Origin: Luscinia megarhynchos
Taxonomy: Eukaryota; Chordata; Aves; Passeriformes; Turdidae
DNA length: 64,000 nucleotides
Direction of reading: 5' to 3'
NCBI GenBank assembly: GCA_034336665.1
Contig: CM067588.1
Span: 5,210,655-5,274,654, forward strand
A program made the translations under genes and the position numbers. The notes under the pieces were generated by a model, which was not told the DNA's origin, did not search any database, and worked only from the letters and a program-made list of their open reading frames with translations. Positions 47,979-58,311 of this stretch are shown in pieces (the stretch's first letter is position 1; every line of letters begins with the position of its first letter).

Positions 47979-47979
<1 letters not shown>
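46520..47979. other. Unique spacer
   Basis: No gene recognised. 46800-47110 is AT-rich with several reverse- and forward-strand AATAAA-like hexamers and could be a 3' UTR of an unseen gene, but there is no supporting coding sequence. Confidence 0.3.

Positions 47980-48031
<52 letters not shown>
47980..48031. repeat. (AAT)n microsatellite
   Basis: About seventeen perfect TAA trinucleotides. Confidence 0.98.
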
Positions 48032-48032
<1 letters not shown>

Positions 48033-49880
48033 GACGACTCTCCTCAGCGTGGACAGCACAGCCCAGCTCCCCACACTGCCAAGGACATCAGAGTTTCCAC
48101 AGAAAAGCTCCCAAGCTCTCTCCTGGCAGAGGAGCCACTGAAGTTAATTTAAAAGAGGCACTCGGTGTTGGAGCAGGCTCTGCTGGGACCTTTTGGGTAT
48201 TGGGAAAAATGATTAACAGATGTGCCTTCCCATTTCCCAATATATCTCCTTTGAATTGCAAAGTGGCCTCCTGCTTATTTTGAAGTACAATATGTCCAAC
48301 CTTCCAGGCACAGCTTATTGCTAATTTCCTGTGCCACGATGAATCTATGATTTATTTAACGAATTTCCACCCAGCAAATAAACCAACATTTGTTCTACCT
48401 GGAGGGCGCTTTCCAAATATCACAGCACAGCCAGGCATGGCTGCAACAGTTGGCAGGGGAATGGTGGCCAAAATGATGAACAGGGGGTCTCATTTCAGGC
48501 AGGAAAATGGGAAATCATGGCAGTGTCCCCACAAAACACAGCACCCCATCTTCCTGGGCAGCACAGTGACCAAGAAACCACCCCATTTTCACATTTTCAG
48601 CTGTATTTGTGTCATCTACATCCCCTGAGTTCCAGTGTGGCACCAGATGTTTTCTGTGCCCAAATGCCCACCCAGAGTTTCATGGCTCGGTGCTTTGGAT
48701 GCATCAAATTCCCCCTGAGCTTCAGCTAAACCCCAGCTTAGAAAGAATCCCCCAATTCCACTATTTCATGTATTTGTTCCCACCCAAGTTTGGAAAGCTG
48801 TTTCTTTGGCAGGGTTATTTGTTTACTCGCTCTCCAATATGGGACACAAGTGTCCAGATTTTGGGGTTTTATGGACTTGGAGGTTTTCCTCATAAAACAA
48901 GGGAATGCAAAGTTGTCTGGAGCTGCAGGCCAGGGTCAGACAGCAGCTGCCACCCAGGTGGGGACAATCCCCAGAACCTCAGAGCCCTTTCTGGAGCACA
49001 GAGTCATGTCCTGCCCTTGTGCATTGCTTGCAGCCCCAGAAATTCCTGATTCTTGTCCAAGGGAGGAGGCTCTGGAGCCCTGCTCACCCCCTGTGCTCCA
49101 AGCACAGTTCAACTGCTGCATTTGGAGATGTCACAGTGGGTAATAAAATATATTCCCCATACTCAGAGCTGAGGAAAGAAGCTTCCCCCAAACAAACACA
49201 ACTCAAAGGAATTTTCTTTGGGTTTTATTTGCTTTGGGTTATTAAAGTGACAAGTCTGTGGTGTCCAGGCAGTGTGGGGGATTAGAAAAGCTCCAAGGGC
49301 AGAGCCCAGGCCCCAGTGGGTGCTTCACTTCCACAACAAATGCATTCCTGCCCCTCCTCGTGTCCCTGACCAGGCAGGCATTCCAGCCAGGCTGGAGGCT
49401 CCTGGTGGTGGCTGCTGAGTGAGAGTGAAGAACCAAAATATCCCTCCCTGCTCTGGGAATAAAAAGCAGCTGAGCAAGGGAAAAAACCCCCAGACATTGC
49501 TGTTTACTGAATTTTTTTTTCTTTGCATCATATTTGAAATGTATAAAATATTTAGCTTAGGCAAATGTAGTCAGATTGTAATGGACTCGTGCAGCTTGCA
49601 GGGAAAGGGGATCACTGATTGTTTGCTCTCTGCTGTGCAAATAACTGGCACAGAAAGGCAGAAAACTCAGAGCCCTCTCTGCTCTGTCCTCTGTCCTCTT
49701 CCCAGCTGCATGAAAGGCTTTGGGACAGAACAGGCTGAGATGGGAGGGCAGTGAGCCCACGGTGGGTGGGAGGATCTGCTCTGTGTCTGTGATGGGCATC
49801 AGGCACTCTGGGGGGAGTTCAAGGCACATTTCACGAGTCAGCCCTACATAAACCTTTCTGAAGAGGAAGGAAACCTGCCT
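48032..49880. other. Unique spacer
   Basis: No gene or repeat recognised. Open frames of 60-146 codons overlap on both strands without domain similarity. Confidence 0.35.
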
Positions 49881-50028
49881 GGGGAGGCTGTGGGCTCCCC
49901 ATCCCTGGCAGTGCCCGAGGCCAGGCTGGACACTGGGAGCAGCCTGGCACAGTGGGAGGTGTCCCTGCCATGGCAGGGGTGGCACTGGGTGGGCTTTGAG
50001 GTCCCTTCTAACCCAAACCATCCCTTGG
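49881..50028 (+). mobile_element. CR1 LINE 3' end
   Basis: gaggctgtgggctccccatc, cctggcagtgcccgaggcca, ggtgtccctgccatggcagg and ctttgaggtcccttctaacc followed by caaaccatccc is the sense-strand CR1 terminus. A minisatellite begins about 20 bases after it. Confidence 0.88.
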
Positions 50029-50050
50029 GGAGCAGAGCAGAGGGGCAGGG

Positions 50051-50850
50051 CAGGAGCAGGAGCTGGGATGGCAGCTGTGGGATGTGTCAGTGCCTCTTTG
50101 CTGCCCCATGGACGTGTCCTGCAGGAGTTGGTATGGCCGCTGTGGGATGTGTCCATGGCTCTGCTGTCCCATGGACGTGTCCTGCAGGAGCTGGGATGGC
50201 AGCTGTGGGATGTGTCCCTGGCTCTGCTGTCCCATGGACATGTCCTGCAGGCTTTGATGGCAGCTGTGGGATGTGTCCCTGACTCTTTGCTGTGCCATAG
50301 ATGTGTTCTGCAGGAGCAGGAGTTGGGATGGCAGCTGTGGGATGTCTCAGTGCCTCTTTGCTGTCCCATGGACGTGTCCTGCAGGAGTTGGGATGGCAGC
50401 TGTGGGATGTGTCCCTGGCTCTGCTGTCCCATGGACGTGTCCTGCAGGAGCAGGAGCTGGCATGGCAGCTGTGGGATGTGTCAGTGCCTCTTTGCTGCCC
50501 CATGGACGTGTCCTGCAGGAGCAGGAGCTGGCATGGCAGCTGTGGGATGTGTCTCTGGCTCTTTGCTGTCCCATAGATGTGTTCTGTAGGAGCAGGAGTT
50601 GGGATGGCAGCTGTGGGATGCGTCCATGGCTCTGCTGTCCCATGGACATGTCCTGCAGGCTTTGATGGCAGCTGTGGGATGTGTCCCTGACTCTTTGCTG
50701 TGCCATAGATGTGTCCTGCAGGCTTTGATGGCAGCTGTGGGATGTCTCAGTGCCTCTTTGCTGTCCCATGGACATGTCCTGCAGGCTTTATGGCAGCTGT
50801 GGAATGTCTCAGTGTCTCTTTGCTGCCCCATGGACGTGTCCTGCAGGAGG
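50051..50850. repeat. Minisatellite, about 60-72-bp unit
   Basis: Twelve copies of a unit containing ggcagctgtgggatgtgtcc, ctggctctgctgtcccatgg and acgtgtcctgcaggag. Unit length varies through gagcaggag insertions and ctttgat replacement. Frames on both strands are artefacts. Confidence 0.96.
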
Positions 50851-51892
50851 AGGGTTCGTGGCTGCCGTGCTGTGGGACCTGGAGCTCTCTTTCCAAACCC
50901 AGGAGTGAAACTCCCCAGGCAGAGCTGAGCAGCTCCTGAAGGGCTCCCTGGATGCTGACATCTCTCCTGATGCTGCTGGGGGCCCTGAGGCTCAGCTCCC
51001 TGAGCTTGGCAGTCCCTGCCATTCCTTGAGAAGGATCTGGAGCTCACACCAAGTGGTGCTGAACCATCAGTGGCTGTTTGCAGGAATCTTGTCTGCTCGT
51101 CCCAGACACACATCACAGCTCCAGCAAAGCCTGCTGTTTAGAAAACAGTCAATAACATTTGTAAGGAATTATTTTTTTTCCCAAGGACACCTTTCATTTC
51201 AGTCTCCAAGGGAGCTGGGAATAAATTGTTCCTCACCATCAGCAGCTGACCCCTCTGCTTGTTTAAAATGTGGGCGTCTTCAGAACAAAAAACACCATTT
51301 GCTAAATGAAGCAAAACATCATAATAGGTTTAATGATGTAGATTTATCTCCTAACAGTTGTTTTGAGATCACAACAAATCATTAAAATCATTAACTCTCC
51401 AAGCTAAATTAGATTACAGATCTTGGAGAATGTCTGGCCACTGCATTTGCAAATAGTGCCTCTTCCTGCCTGTGCCAGTCATTAATTCTGCTCAGATTCC
51501 CCCACAAACAATGCACCAATTCAGCAGAGTCCAAGTCAGATTCAACAAAAAAAGCCAACGTCTTTGTGTGTGCCTGCATGTTTTGTTTCTTCTTCCAGCC
51601 TATTTCCACCAGCAGGACACTTTTCCCTGGTGTGTGTCCCCGTGGGGAGCAGTGCCCAGGGGCTGTGCTGGGCTCAGAGCTGCACGAGTCTGTCTGGGAG
51701 CCAGGAGCACCCAGAGCTGCCAGAGGGAGGGATGGGCACACGGGGAGCACCCAGGGCTGGGCTGGGAGCAGCAGGGCTGGCACCAGCCTGGCCCTGGCCA
51801 GGAGAGGGGACAGGGCAGGGCTGGGGCTGAGAGCTGCTGGCTCAGAGCCCGACCCTCCCCAGAGAGCCCTGGGCCAGCCCTGAATCACTGCA
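50851..51892. other. Unique spacer
   Basis: No gene recognised. AT-rich in 51140-51420, GC-rich further right. Confidence 0.35.
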
Positions 51893-52435
51893 AGGGGAGC
51901 TGCCCATCCCTGGAGTGTCCAGGGCCAGGCTGGGAGAGACTGGGAGCAGCCAGGGACAGGGAGAATGGGATGGGATGGGATGGGATGGGATGGGATGGGA
52001 TGGGATTTTGGGATTTTGGGATTTTGGGATTTTGGGATTTTGGGATTTTGGGATTTTGGGATTTTGGGATTTTGGGATTTTGGGATGGGATTTTGGGATG
52101 GGATAATGGGATGGGATAATGGGATGGGATAATGGAATGGGATAATGGAATGGGATGGGATGGGATAATGGGATGGGATTTTGGGATTTTGGGATTTTGG
52201 GATTTTGGGATTTTGGGATTTTGGGATTTTGGGATGGGATTTTGGGATGGGATGGGATTTTGGGATGGGATAATGGGATGGGATAATGGAATGGGATAAT
52301 GGAATGGGATGGGATGGGATAATGGGATGGGATTTTGGGATTTTGGGATTTTGGGATTTTGGGATTTTGGGATGGGATGCGATGCGATGGGATGGAACAA
52401 GATAGGTTTTGGGGTCCCTTCCAGCCCACCCCATC
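51893..52435 (+). mobile_element. CR1 LINE 3' end split by an internal repeat array
   Basis: Left part: gagctgcccatccctggagt, gtccagggccaggctggg, ctgggagcagcc, gacagggagaatggg. Right part from 52387: gggatggaacaagatag, then gttttggggtcccttccagc, ccaccccatcctctgatcc. Together they give the continuous CR1 terminal order, interrupted by the 430-bp array at 51964-52394. Confidence 0.8.
51964..52394. repeat. GGGAT / TTTTGGGAT array inside CR1
   Basis: Blocks of gggat pentamers, tttt-gggat nonamers and aatgggatgggat units. A roughly 154-bp segment around 52085-52210 recurs at 52245-52370. The plus strand has G-quadruplex-compatible GGG runs throughout. Confidence 0.97.
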
Positions 52436-52930
52436 CTCTGATCCTCTTTCAGTTCCCTTCCTCAGGACCTGGGCCTGTCCCCTGCTGTGCCAGCAGGACC
52501 TGGAATGCTGCTTTGGAAAAGCACAGGAAAAGCATTTCTGGGCTTTTTCTTCTCGTTTCTTCTCATTTTCAATTCAGTTTTGTCTCTCCTCCCACTGAAC
52601 ATCCAGCTGCTAAAGGCAGTGTTGGCACCCCAAAGGAAGGAATAACTGGAATTATTATTTCTGCTCCTGTCCAGCCCTGAGGAGGCTCCTGTGAACGCCA
52701 GGGCCACGTCAGGCTGTGCTCGTGGAGAGAACAATGAAAACGAGTTCTGGTGGCAGGCAGCTCAGAGCCCAGCTCAGGAACTGCAGCTGCAGCTGTGCAG
52801 AGCTGGGCAGGCTGCCCCAGCCAGGAGAGGGGATGGAGCTCCAAGGCTCCAGGGGAATGTGAGCTCAGGGGTGGGAAACCAGCCCAGAGCTGCCTGTTCT
52901 GTCCTGCAGAGACAATCTTACCTCGTTTGC
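52436..52930. other. Unique spacer
   Basis: Nothing recognised between the CR1/array and the following LTR. Confidence 0.35.
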
Positions 52931-53814
52931 TGTTGGGGAGGGAATATCAAAATCATATGAATGCCTAGCAAGTAGTTCTGGAGCAATAGATGAAATAGAG
53001 ATGTTGGCAGTATTTAACATAGACACTGAAAATAGTTATGTGAAGGTTTGAGTTCTCTTCCTTTGTTTAGATAATACCAAATGCCACAAGTACCAAAGAG
53101 CCAACAGACATCCTGCTTCATGCCTGGCAGGAAAGGTCTCAAGATAAGGGTTACAGAAAGACATAAAACATGGTAATTTAGTGATTCTTATAGGTTGCAT
53201 GCAAATATTAGGAAATTAGTGTATTGTATTGGATTGGTTAATGGAAATTGTAATATTCATTAGCGAAAAATACTTATTGTGTTGTAAAACAAAATTGCTC
53301 TCTTCTCTCTTCTCTTCTCTTCTCTTCTCTTCTCTTCTCTTCTCTTCTCTTCTCTTCTCTTCTCTTCTCTTCTCTTCTCTTCTCTTCTCTTCTCTTCTCT
53401 TCTCTTCTCTTCTCTTCTCTTCTCTTCTCTTCTCTTCTCTTCTCTTCTCTTCTCTTCTCTTCTCTTCTCCTCTCTCCTCTCCTCTCCTCTCCTCCTCTCT
53501 CCTCTCCTCCTCTCCTCTCCTCCTCTCCTCCTCCTCTCCTCTCCTCTCCTCTCTCCTCCTCTCCTCTCCTCTCCTCCTCCCTCTCCTCCTCCTCTCTCCT
53601 CTCCCTCCTCCTCCTCCTCTCCTCCTCCTCCTCCCTCTCCTCCTCCTCTCCTCTCCTCTCCTCTCCTCTCCTCTCCTCTATCTCTCTCTTGCTCTAACCT
53701 CTCTCTAAGCTCTCTCTTATACCCACGCCCTATAATAAAATACTAACCTGATAAAACATAATATATTAAGCTTCTGAGTGTGTCCTGTGACCGCCCAACA
53801 ACAAAAGCCCCACA
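52931..53814 (+). mobile_element. Solo LTR, ERVK-like family, copy 2, with expanded pyrimidine tract
   Basis: Begins TGTTGGGGAGGGAATATC and ends GCCCCACA, with AATAAA at 53734-53739. It is flanked by gtttgc (52925-52930) and gtttgt (53815-53820), a 6-bp duplication with one change. The first 370 bases are nearly the same as copy 1. The central pyrimidine stretch has grown from about 80 to about 390 bases, accounting for the length difference (884 versus 541). Confidence 0.88.
53298..53690. repeat. (TCTCT)n / (CTCCT)n tract inside the LTR
   Basis: About thirty-five near-perfect TCTCT pentamers (53305-53470) pass into CTCCT/CCTCTC-type units up to 53680. This lies where copy 1 has only an irregular pyrimidine stretch. 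Confidence 0.97.
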
Positions 53815-53820
53815 GTTTGT

Positions 53821-54319
53821 GAACTTCCCTCAGTGTCCTAAAGATGGTGTGGGAAGCTGAGCATTCACTTCTGTCTTTCCAGAGCCATTTTCAGTATCTT
53901 TATTGTTTCCTTGCACTTTAAAACCTATTCTTTATCCCTCAGACACCTTATTTTCTCCTTTCCCCCCCTCCTCTGTGGTTCCCCTTCCCCAGGCTGCCTC
54001 CTGAGCCAGTTTAACCTGAGGCTGGGTAACCCTTGGCAGGTTTCACTCTTATTGCCCCTGAGTCTCACTGAAAAGAGTTTCACACTTATCCAAAAGGGTA
54101 TAATTTGGGAAGTGGGGAAAAAAATAATAAGAAGGCAAGCCAAATAGAAATGCACATTCTTTGTAGTGGAGGGAAGGGGAAATTATTCAAAGGGAAATGA
54201 ATTTTCTCCAGTGCTGAGCAAGCTGAGGTATCCAAGGAAGGGGAGATCAGAACTGAGCTGGGGGAGTGGAAGGTGAGGCAGGTGAGGAGCTGCGGGATCT
54301 GGAGGAGCTTTTACAGTGC
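53821..54319. other. Unique spacer
   Basis: No gene or repeat recognised. Confidence 0.35.
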
Positions 54320-55010
54320 CCAGAGTGGGGTGGGATGAAGGGCTGGGGATGATGTGGGAGCCAGGGTGGGTGGGATGAAGGACTGGGGGTGATGTGGGAG
54401 CCCAGGGTGGATGGGATGAAGGACTGGGGGTGATGTGGGAGCCCAGGGTGGGTGGGATGAAGGGCTGGGGATGGATGATGTGGGAGCCAGGGTGGGTGGG
54501 ATGAAGGGCTGGGGTGATGTGGGACCCAGGGTGGGTGGGATGAAAGGCTGAGGATGATGTGGGAGCCCAGGGTGGGTGGGATGAAGGGCTGGGGGTGATG
54601 TGGGAGCCAGGGTGGGTGGGATGAAGGGCTGGGGGTGATGTGGGAGCCCAGGGTGGGTGGGATGAAAGGCTGAGGATGATGTGGGAGCCAGGGTGGGTGG
54701 GATGAAGGGCTGGGGGTGATGTGGGACCCAGGGTGGGTGGGATGAAGGGCTGAGGGATGATGTGGGAGCCCAGGGTGGGTGGGATGAAGGGCTGAGGATG
54801 ATGTGGGAGCCCAGGGTGGGTGGGATGAAGGGCTGAGGATGATGTGGGAGCCCAGGGTGGGTGGGATGAAGGGCTGGGGGTGATGTGGGAGCTCAGGGTG
54901 GATGGGATGAAGGGCTGGGGGTGATGTGGGAGCCCAGGGTGGGTGGGATGAAGGGCTGGGGGTGATGTGGGAGCCAGAGTTGGTGGGATGAAGGGCTGGG
55001 GGAGATGGGA
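54320..55010. repeat. Minisatellite, about 39-42-bp unit
   Basis: About seventeen copies of gggtgggatgaagggctggg followed by ggtgatgtgggagcccag, with length variants and a ctgaggatg variant in the middle copies. The 456-codon reverse frame (HPPWAPTSPPALHPTHPG) is an artefact. Confidence 0.97.
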
Positions 55011-55107
55011 GCAGTGGGATCCGACTGGGGACCTGCCTGCTGCAGGACAAGCTCCCCTTGCAGCCAAGCCCGTGCTCAGAGCAAAGCCTGGGGCTCCAAA
55101 AAGCCCT

Positions 55108-55128
55108 GACAAAAAAAAAAAAAAAAAA
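55108..55128. repeat. Poly(A) run
   Basis: An uninterrupted run of about twenty A residues with no recognised retroposon upstream. Confidence 0.85.
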
Positions 55129-55230
55129 GCCTCAGTTTTGGAATAGCTGAGAGGCTTGGATGGGGATTTATTGGGAATGGAACCCAAGGCTGAGGCTGCA
55201 CTGACCTGGTGGGACAGGGGGCTGTCCTGC

Positions 55231-55290
55231 AGGTGACACAGGTGACACAGGTGACACTGAGGTGACACTGAGGTGACACTGAGGTGACAT
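55231..55290. repeat. Short 9/12-bp tandem repeat (ggtgacact-gag)
   Basis: Five to six copies of ggtgacaca or ggtgacactgag in tandem. Confidence 0.9.
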
Positions 55291-55479
55291 CCCTGCAGGG
55301 GAGAAGCCTCCTGAGGGCTCAGGCTCTGTCCCTGCCGTTCCCCAGCCCTGGGGCTGGGGCTGTGCTCTTTGTTTTGCACGGGAGCCAAACGCCCAAACAC
55401 CAGCAGAAAGTTGCCTCCAGCGTTTTTTGGGAGTTGGAGGGGGAGCAGTCTAGCTCTTGACATCTTGGCAGGGGTTCTC

Positions 55480-55945
55480 AAAGCCCATATGTCAGATTCA
55501 GAGAAACAGTTCACATTAATTTTAAATGGAAATCTTAGACCTTTGCTAGGCAACTACAGCTCTCATTGCAATTCTGCCCACAATTTACTCCAAATAGGCT
55601 TGACAATAGCACACTAAAATCTGAGTGCTTCAGCAAAACAGAATCACACCCTTTGGAGTGAACAGCCATCCTCATTCTATTTGTCTGGTGGCAATTAAAA
55701 TAAGCGTGAAATGTGCTTGGGCATGCCTTGGTCTCATGCACATTTTAAATATTAACTCCAAGTCTTCGTTCCTATTATTTAGTAATAATGTTTATTATTG
55801 ATAGGGCTGTAGTACCTGGGGGCCAATCTTTCATTATTCACTCTAAGCATACATCAGAAACTGTTCTTCCCTCAAAGCATTACTGATCTAATTGAAGGCT
55901 CACATAGGTTAATGGGGACCTTAATGGTGTTTATTTCAAATAGAG
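55480..55945. promoter_or_regulatory. Candidate conserved non-coding element
   Basis: A long non-repetitive AT-containing block with acattaattttaaatgg, gcaattaaaataagc, ttattatttagtaata and atctaattgaagg motifs, between repeat-rich segments. It has the look of unique, constrained vertebrate non-coding DNA; conservation is not testable here. Confidence 0.25.
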
Positions 55946-57429
55946 AATAGCCTGTGCTTCAGTCCCTCCTGCTCACAGCTCCGGGAGGAAGCAGCAGCTC
56001 AGTCTCTGCCTTTTATTTCCCTTTTTGCCGTGGTTTCCATTTTGCTGGGTGAGAAACCACGCTGGAAAGGCCAAAGGGTGGGAGGGTTTGGAAATCTGTG
56101 CCCACTGAGGTAGAGCTGGCTCCTGGCTGCCCTGCCAGCTCCCACCCTCTCCTCCAAAATGCAACAACTCCTTCAAATCCAGGGTGGCTGCTCTGGCAGC
56201 CTCTTCCTCCCCGAGCCACAGCATGGAGATGCTCACAGGCAGGAGCTGACTCATTGTGAGGGACTCTCAATTCCCAAAGCAGGTGGAGCTGTGTCCTGGA
56301 AGATCCAGCAGATCCTGCAAGGACCATCCCCCTCCTGCCCCAGAGGGGTGTCAGGGCCCACACCACATGCAGAGCCCTGACAGGCTCTTTTAGGGATCTC
56401 AAAGCATAAAGACACAGCAGGGGACAAAACCGGTTTACTTTTGCAAAAAATGCACTTTATTTAGTGCCAACCAAATGCGATAGAGGGACAGGAAATAAAA
56501 GAGAGAGAGAGGGGTTGGGATTACAGCTACCAAGGGCAGATGATCCCTGGTGGAACCAGCCATAGATGTCTGTTCCTGCCCCGGGGAGATCTCGGGGTCT
56601 TTATTTTGAGGAGTGGCTTCTGGCCAAAAGGTGGGAAGATTTATGGGCTGCTGTCTGTGGAGATGGTTGCTCCAAGAGAAAGGTGGAATCAGGGCGCTAC
56701 AGCCAGTGCCCTGCCCGAGCAGCGCAAGCTCCAGGCACGCCAACAGCGCTTGTGAGCAGCTCATTGTTCTCACCTGTGGGAGCTTTAACCAGCCGTAAAC
56801 CAGCCCGAGAAACCTGATTGAAATGGGCACCACCTGAGAACAATCACCTGGCGTTCCTCCCATCCCTGGCCAGCGCCTTTCAGCTGCAGTTTGAGGGAGT
56901 TTTCTTCAGGCCTCAGGTGAGGCTCGTTGGGCAGAACAAACGAGAGGCTTTAGATGGACTCTTACAAGGGGTGAGGGCAGCTTGGAGCTGTGAGAGCTTC
57001 CCAGCACGTCCCAGCACTTTGCGGGGCAGGCAGCCGTGCCAGGGGAGGGTTTGCTGTGGGTCAGAGCCTCCCAGAGCCTGCAGGAGCTGTGCCCTCCTCT
57101 GCCCTTCCCCGGGCAGCCGCCGTTCCGTGGGGTGGCTGCGCTGGGAATGTGCAGGTGATGGCGTTTGGTGTGGAAAACAAGGGCTGGGTGCACAGGAACA
57201 GGGCACACGTGGCACTCAGGGCTCCCTGTGCTCTGTGCTCCCACCTTTCCTGGCAGGGAGAGGCAGAGCAGGGTGTCCCGGGACAGGACAGGGACAGGGA
57301 TGGAACAGGGACAGGGTGGCTGTGCTGCTGTCCCACAGCTGGGCTGCCTCTCCTCCTCCTTGCCCTGGAGTCTGCACATCTGCATCCTTCACCTGCTGCT
57401 TTCAGCCTCTCTGGGTGGATCCCACACTG
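55946..57429. other. Unique spacer
   Basis: No gene recognised. 56818-57441 and 56990-57607 are overlapping open frames in two plus phases with two more on the reverse strand, which argues against coding. Confidence 0.35.
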
Positions 57430-57645
57430 CTTTGGGATTAAATCCCACCCAGTGACACCTCCCACTGTCCTAGGTGCTCCAGCCCCAGTGTCCAGCCTGG
57501 CCTTGGGCACTGCCAGGGATCCAGGGGCAGCCACAGCTGCTCTGGGAATTCCATCCCACAGCTCCTCACACTCACAGGGAGGGATTTCTTCCCCAGATCC
57601 CGTGTAAATGTGCCCTCCTTCAGCTTAAAGCCATTGTCCCCTGAG
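57430..57645 (-). mobile_element. CR1 LINE fragment, reverse strand
   Basis: tttgggattaaatcccaccc, gtgacacctcccactgtcct, gtccagcctggccttgggca, ctgccagggatccaggggca and cttcagcttaaagccattgt match the antisense CR1 3' region. Confidence 0.82.
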
Positions 57646-58115
57646 GAGTGAAATGCAATGAATGTGAAAATGGGGCCAAGGGGGACACGTGCAGGGGAAT
57701 CTGCACCAGTCCAGCAGGAAGGAGGATGGGAGGGATGCTGAGAGCTCCTCAGAGTGAAGCAATCACCAAAAATCCTTTCTTTGTCAACCCAAGCCATTAA
57801 CGCTTCCCAAAGTGGGAAGAGTCACTTTCTGAATCCACGTGCACTCCGTGGGCTCAGATAGCCCTGCTAAATTTGGACAGACGGCATTGCTATTCAGAGC
57901 AATTTAACTTTTACAGACTCCATTTGAAATTCCAGGCCTTTTAAAGCATGTGGTAAAATTCCCTTTTGCTTCACTGAGGCCAGATATCACAGTCTGCTTT
58001 TATCTCTTTTACAGAATTTTGCCATAAAGAGTTGGAGATAATTGCAAAGTCGTTCATCGTGGCCCTTTCTTGCATTTCTCTCTGCAGCCCAGCATTGTGG
58101 TGCTGTTCTGGGGGA
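57646..58115. other. Unique spacer
   Basis: Lies between two CR1 fragments of opposite orientation. Nothing else recognised. Confidence 0.35.
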
Positions 58116-58311
58116 GATTTAAATGGGATTTTGGGAAGGAATTCTCCCTGGGAGGGTGGGCAGGGCTGGCACAGGTGCCCAGAGCAGTGCCCTGGCAGTG
58201 TCCAAGGCCAGGCTGGACATTGGGGCTGGAGCACCTGGGACAGTGGGAGGTGTCCCTGCCACGGCAGGGGTGGGATGAGATGAATTTTAAGATTCCTCCC
58301 AATGCCATGAC
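58116..58311 (+). mobile_element. CR1 LINE fragment, forward strand
   Basis: gaattctccctgggagggtg, cagtgtccaaggccaggctg, gggaggtgtccctgccacgg and the degraded end ttttaagattcctcccaatg identify sense-strand CR1. With 57430-57645 it forms an inverted pair about 470 bases apart. Confidence 0.85.

Noticed and set aside
51964..52394. Interstitial telomere repeat
   Set aside because: Units are GGGAT and TTTTGGGAT, not the vertebrate TTAGGG.
53229..53708. 159-codon SSLLFSSLLF frame
   Set aside because: Translation of the TCTCT tract inside an LTR.
54183..55553. 456-codon reverse-strand frame, proline/histidine-rich
   Set aside because: Translation of the 39-42-bp minisatellite.
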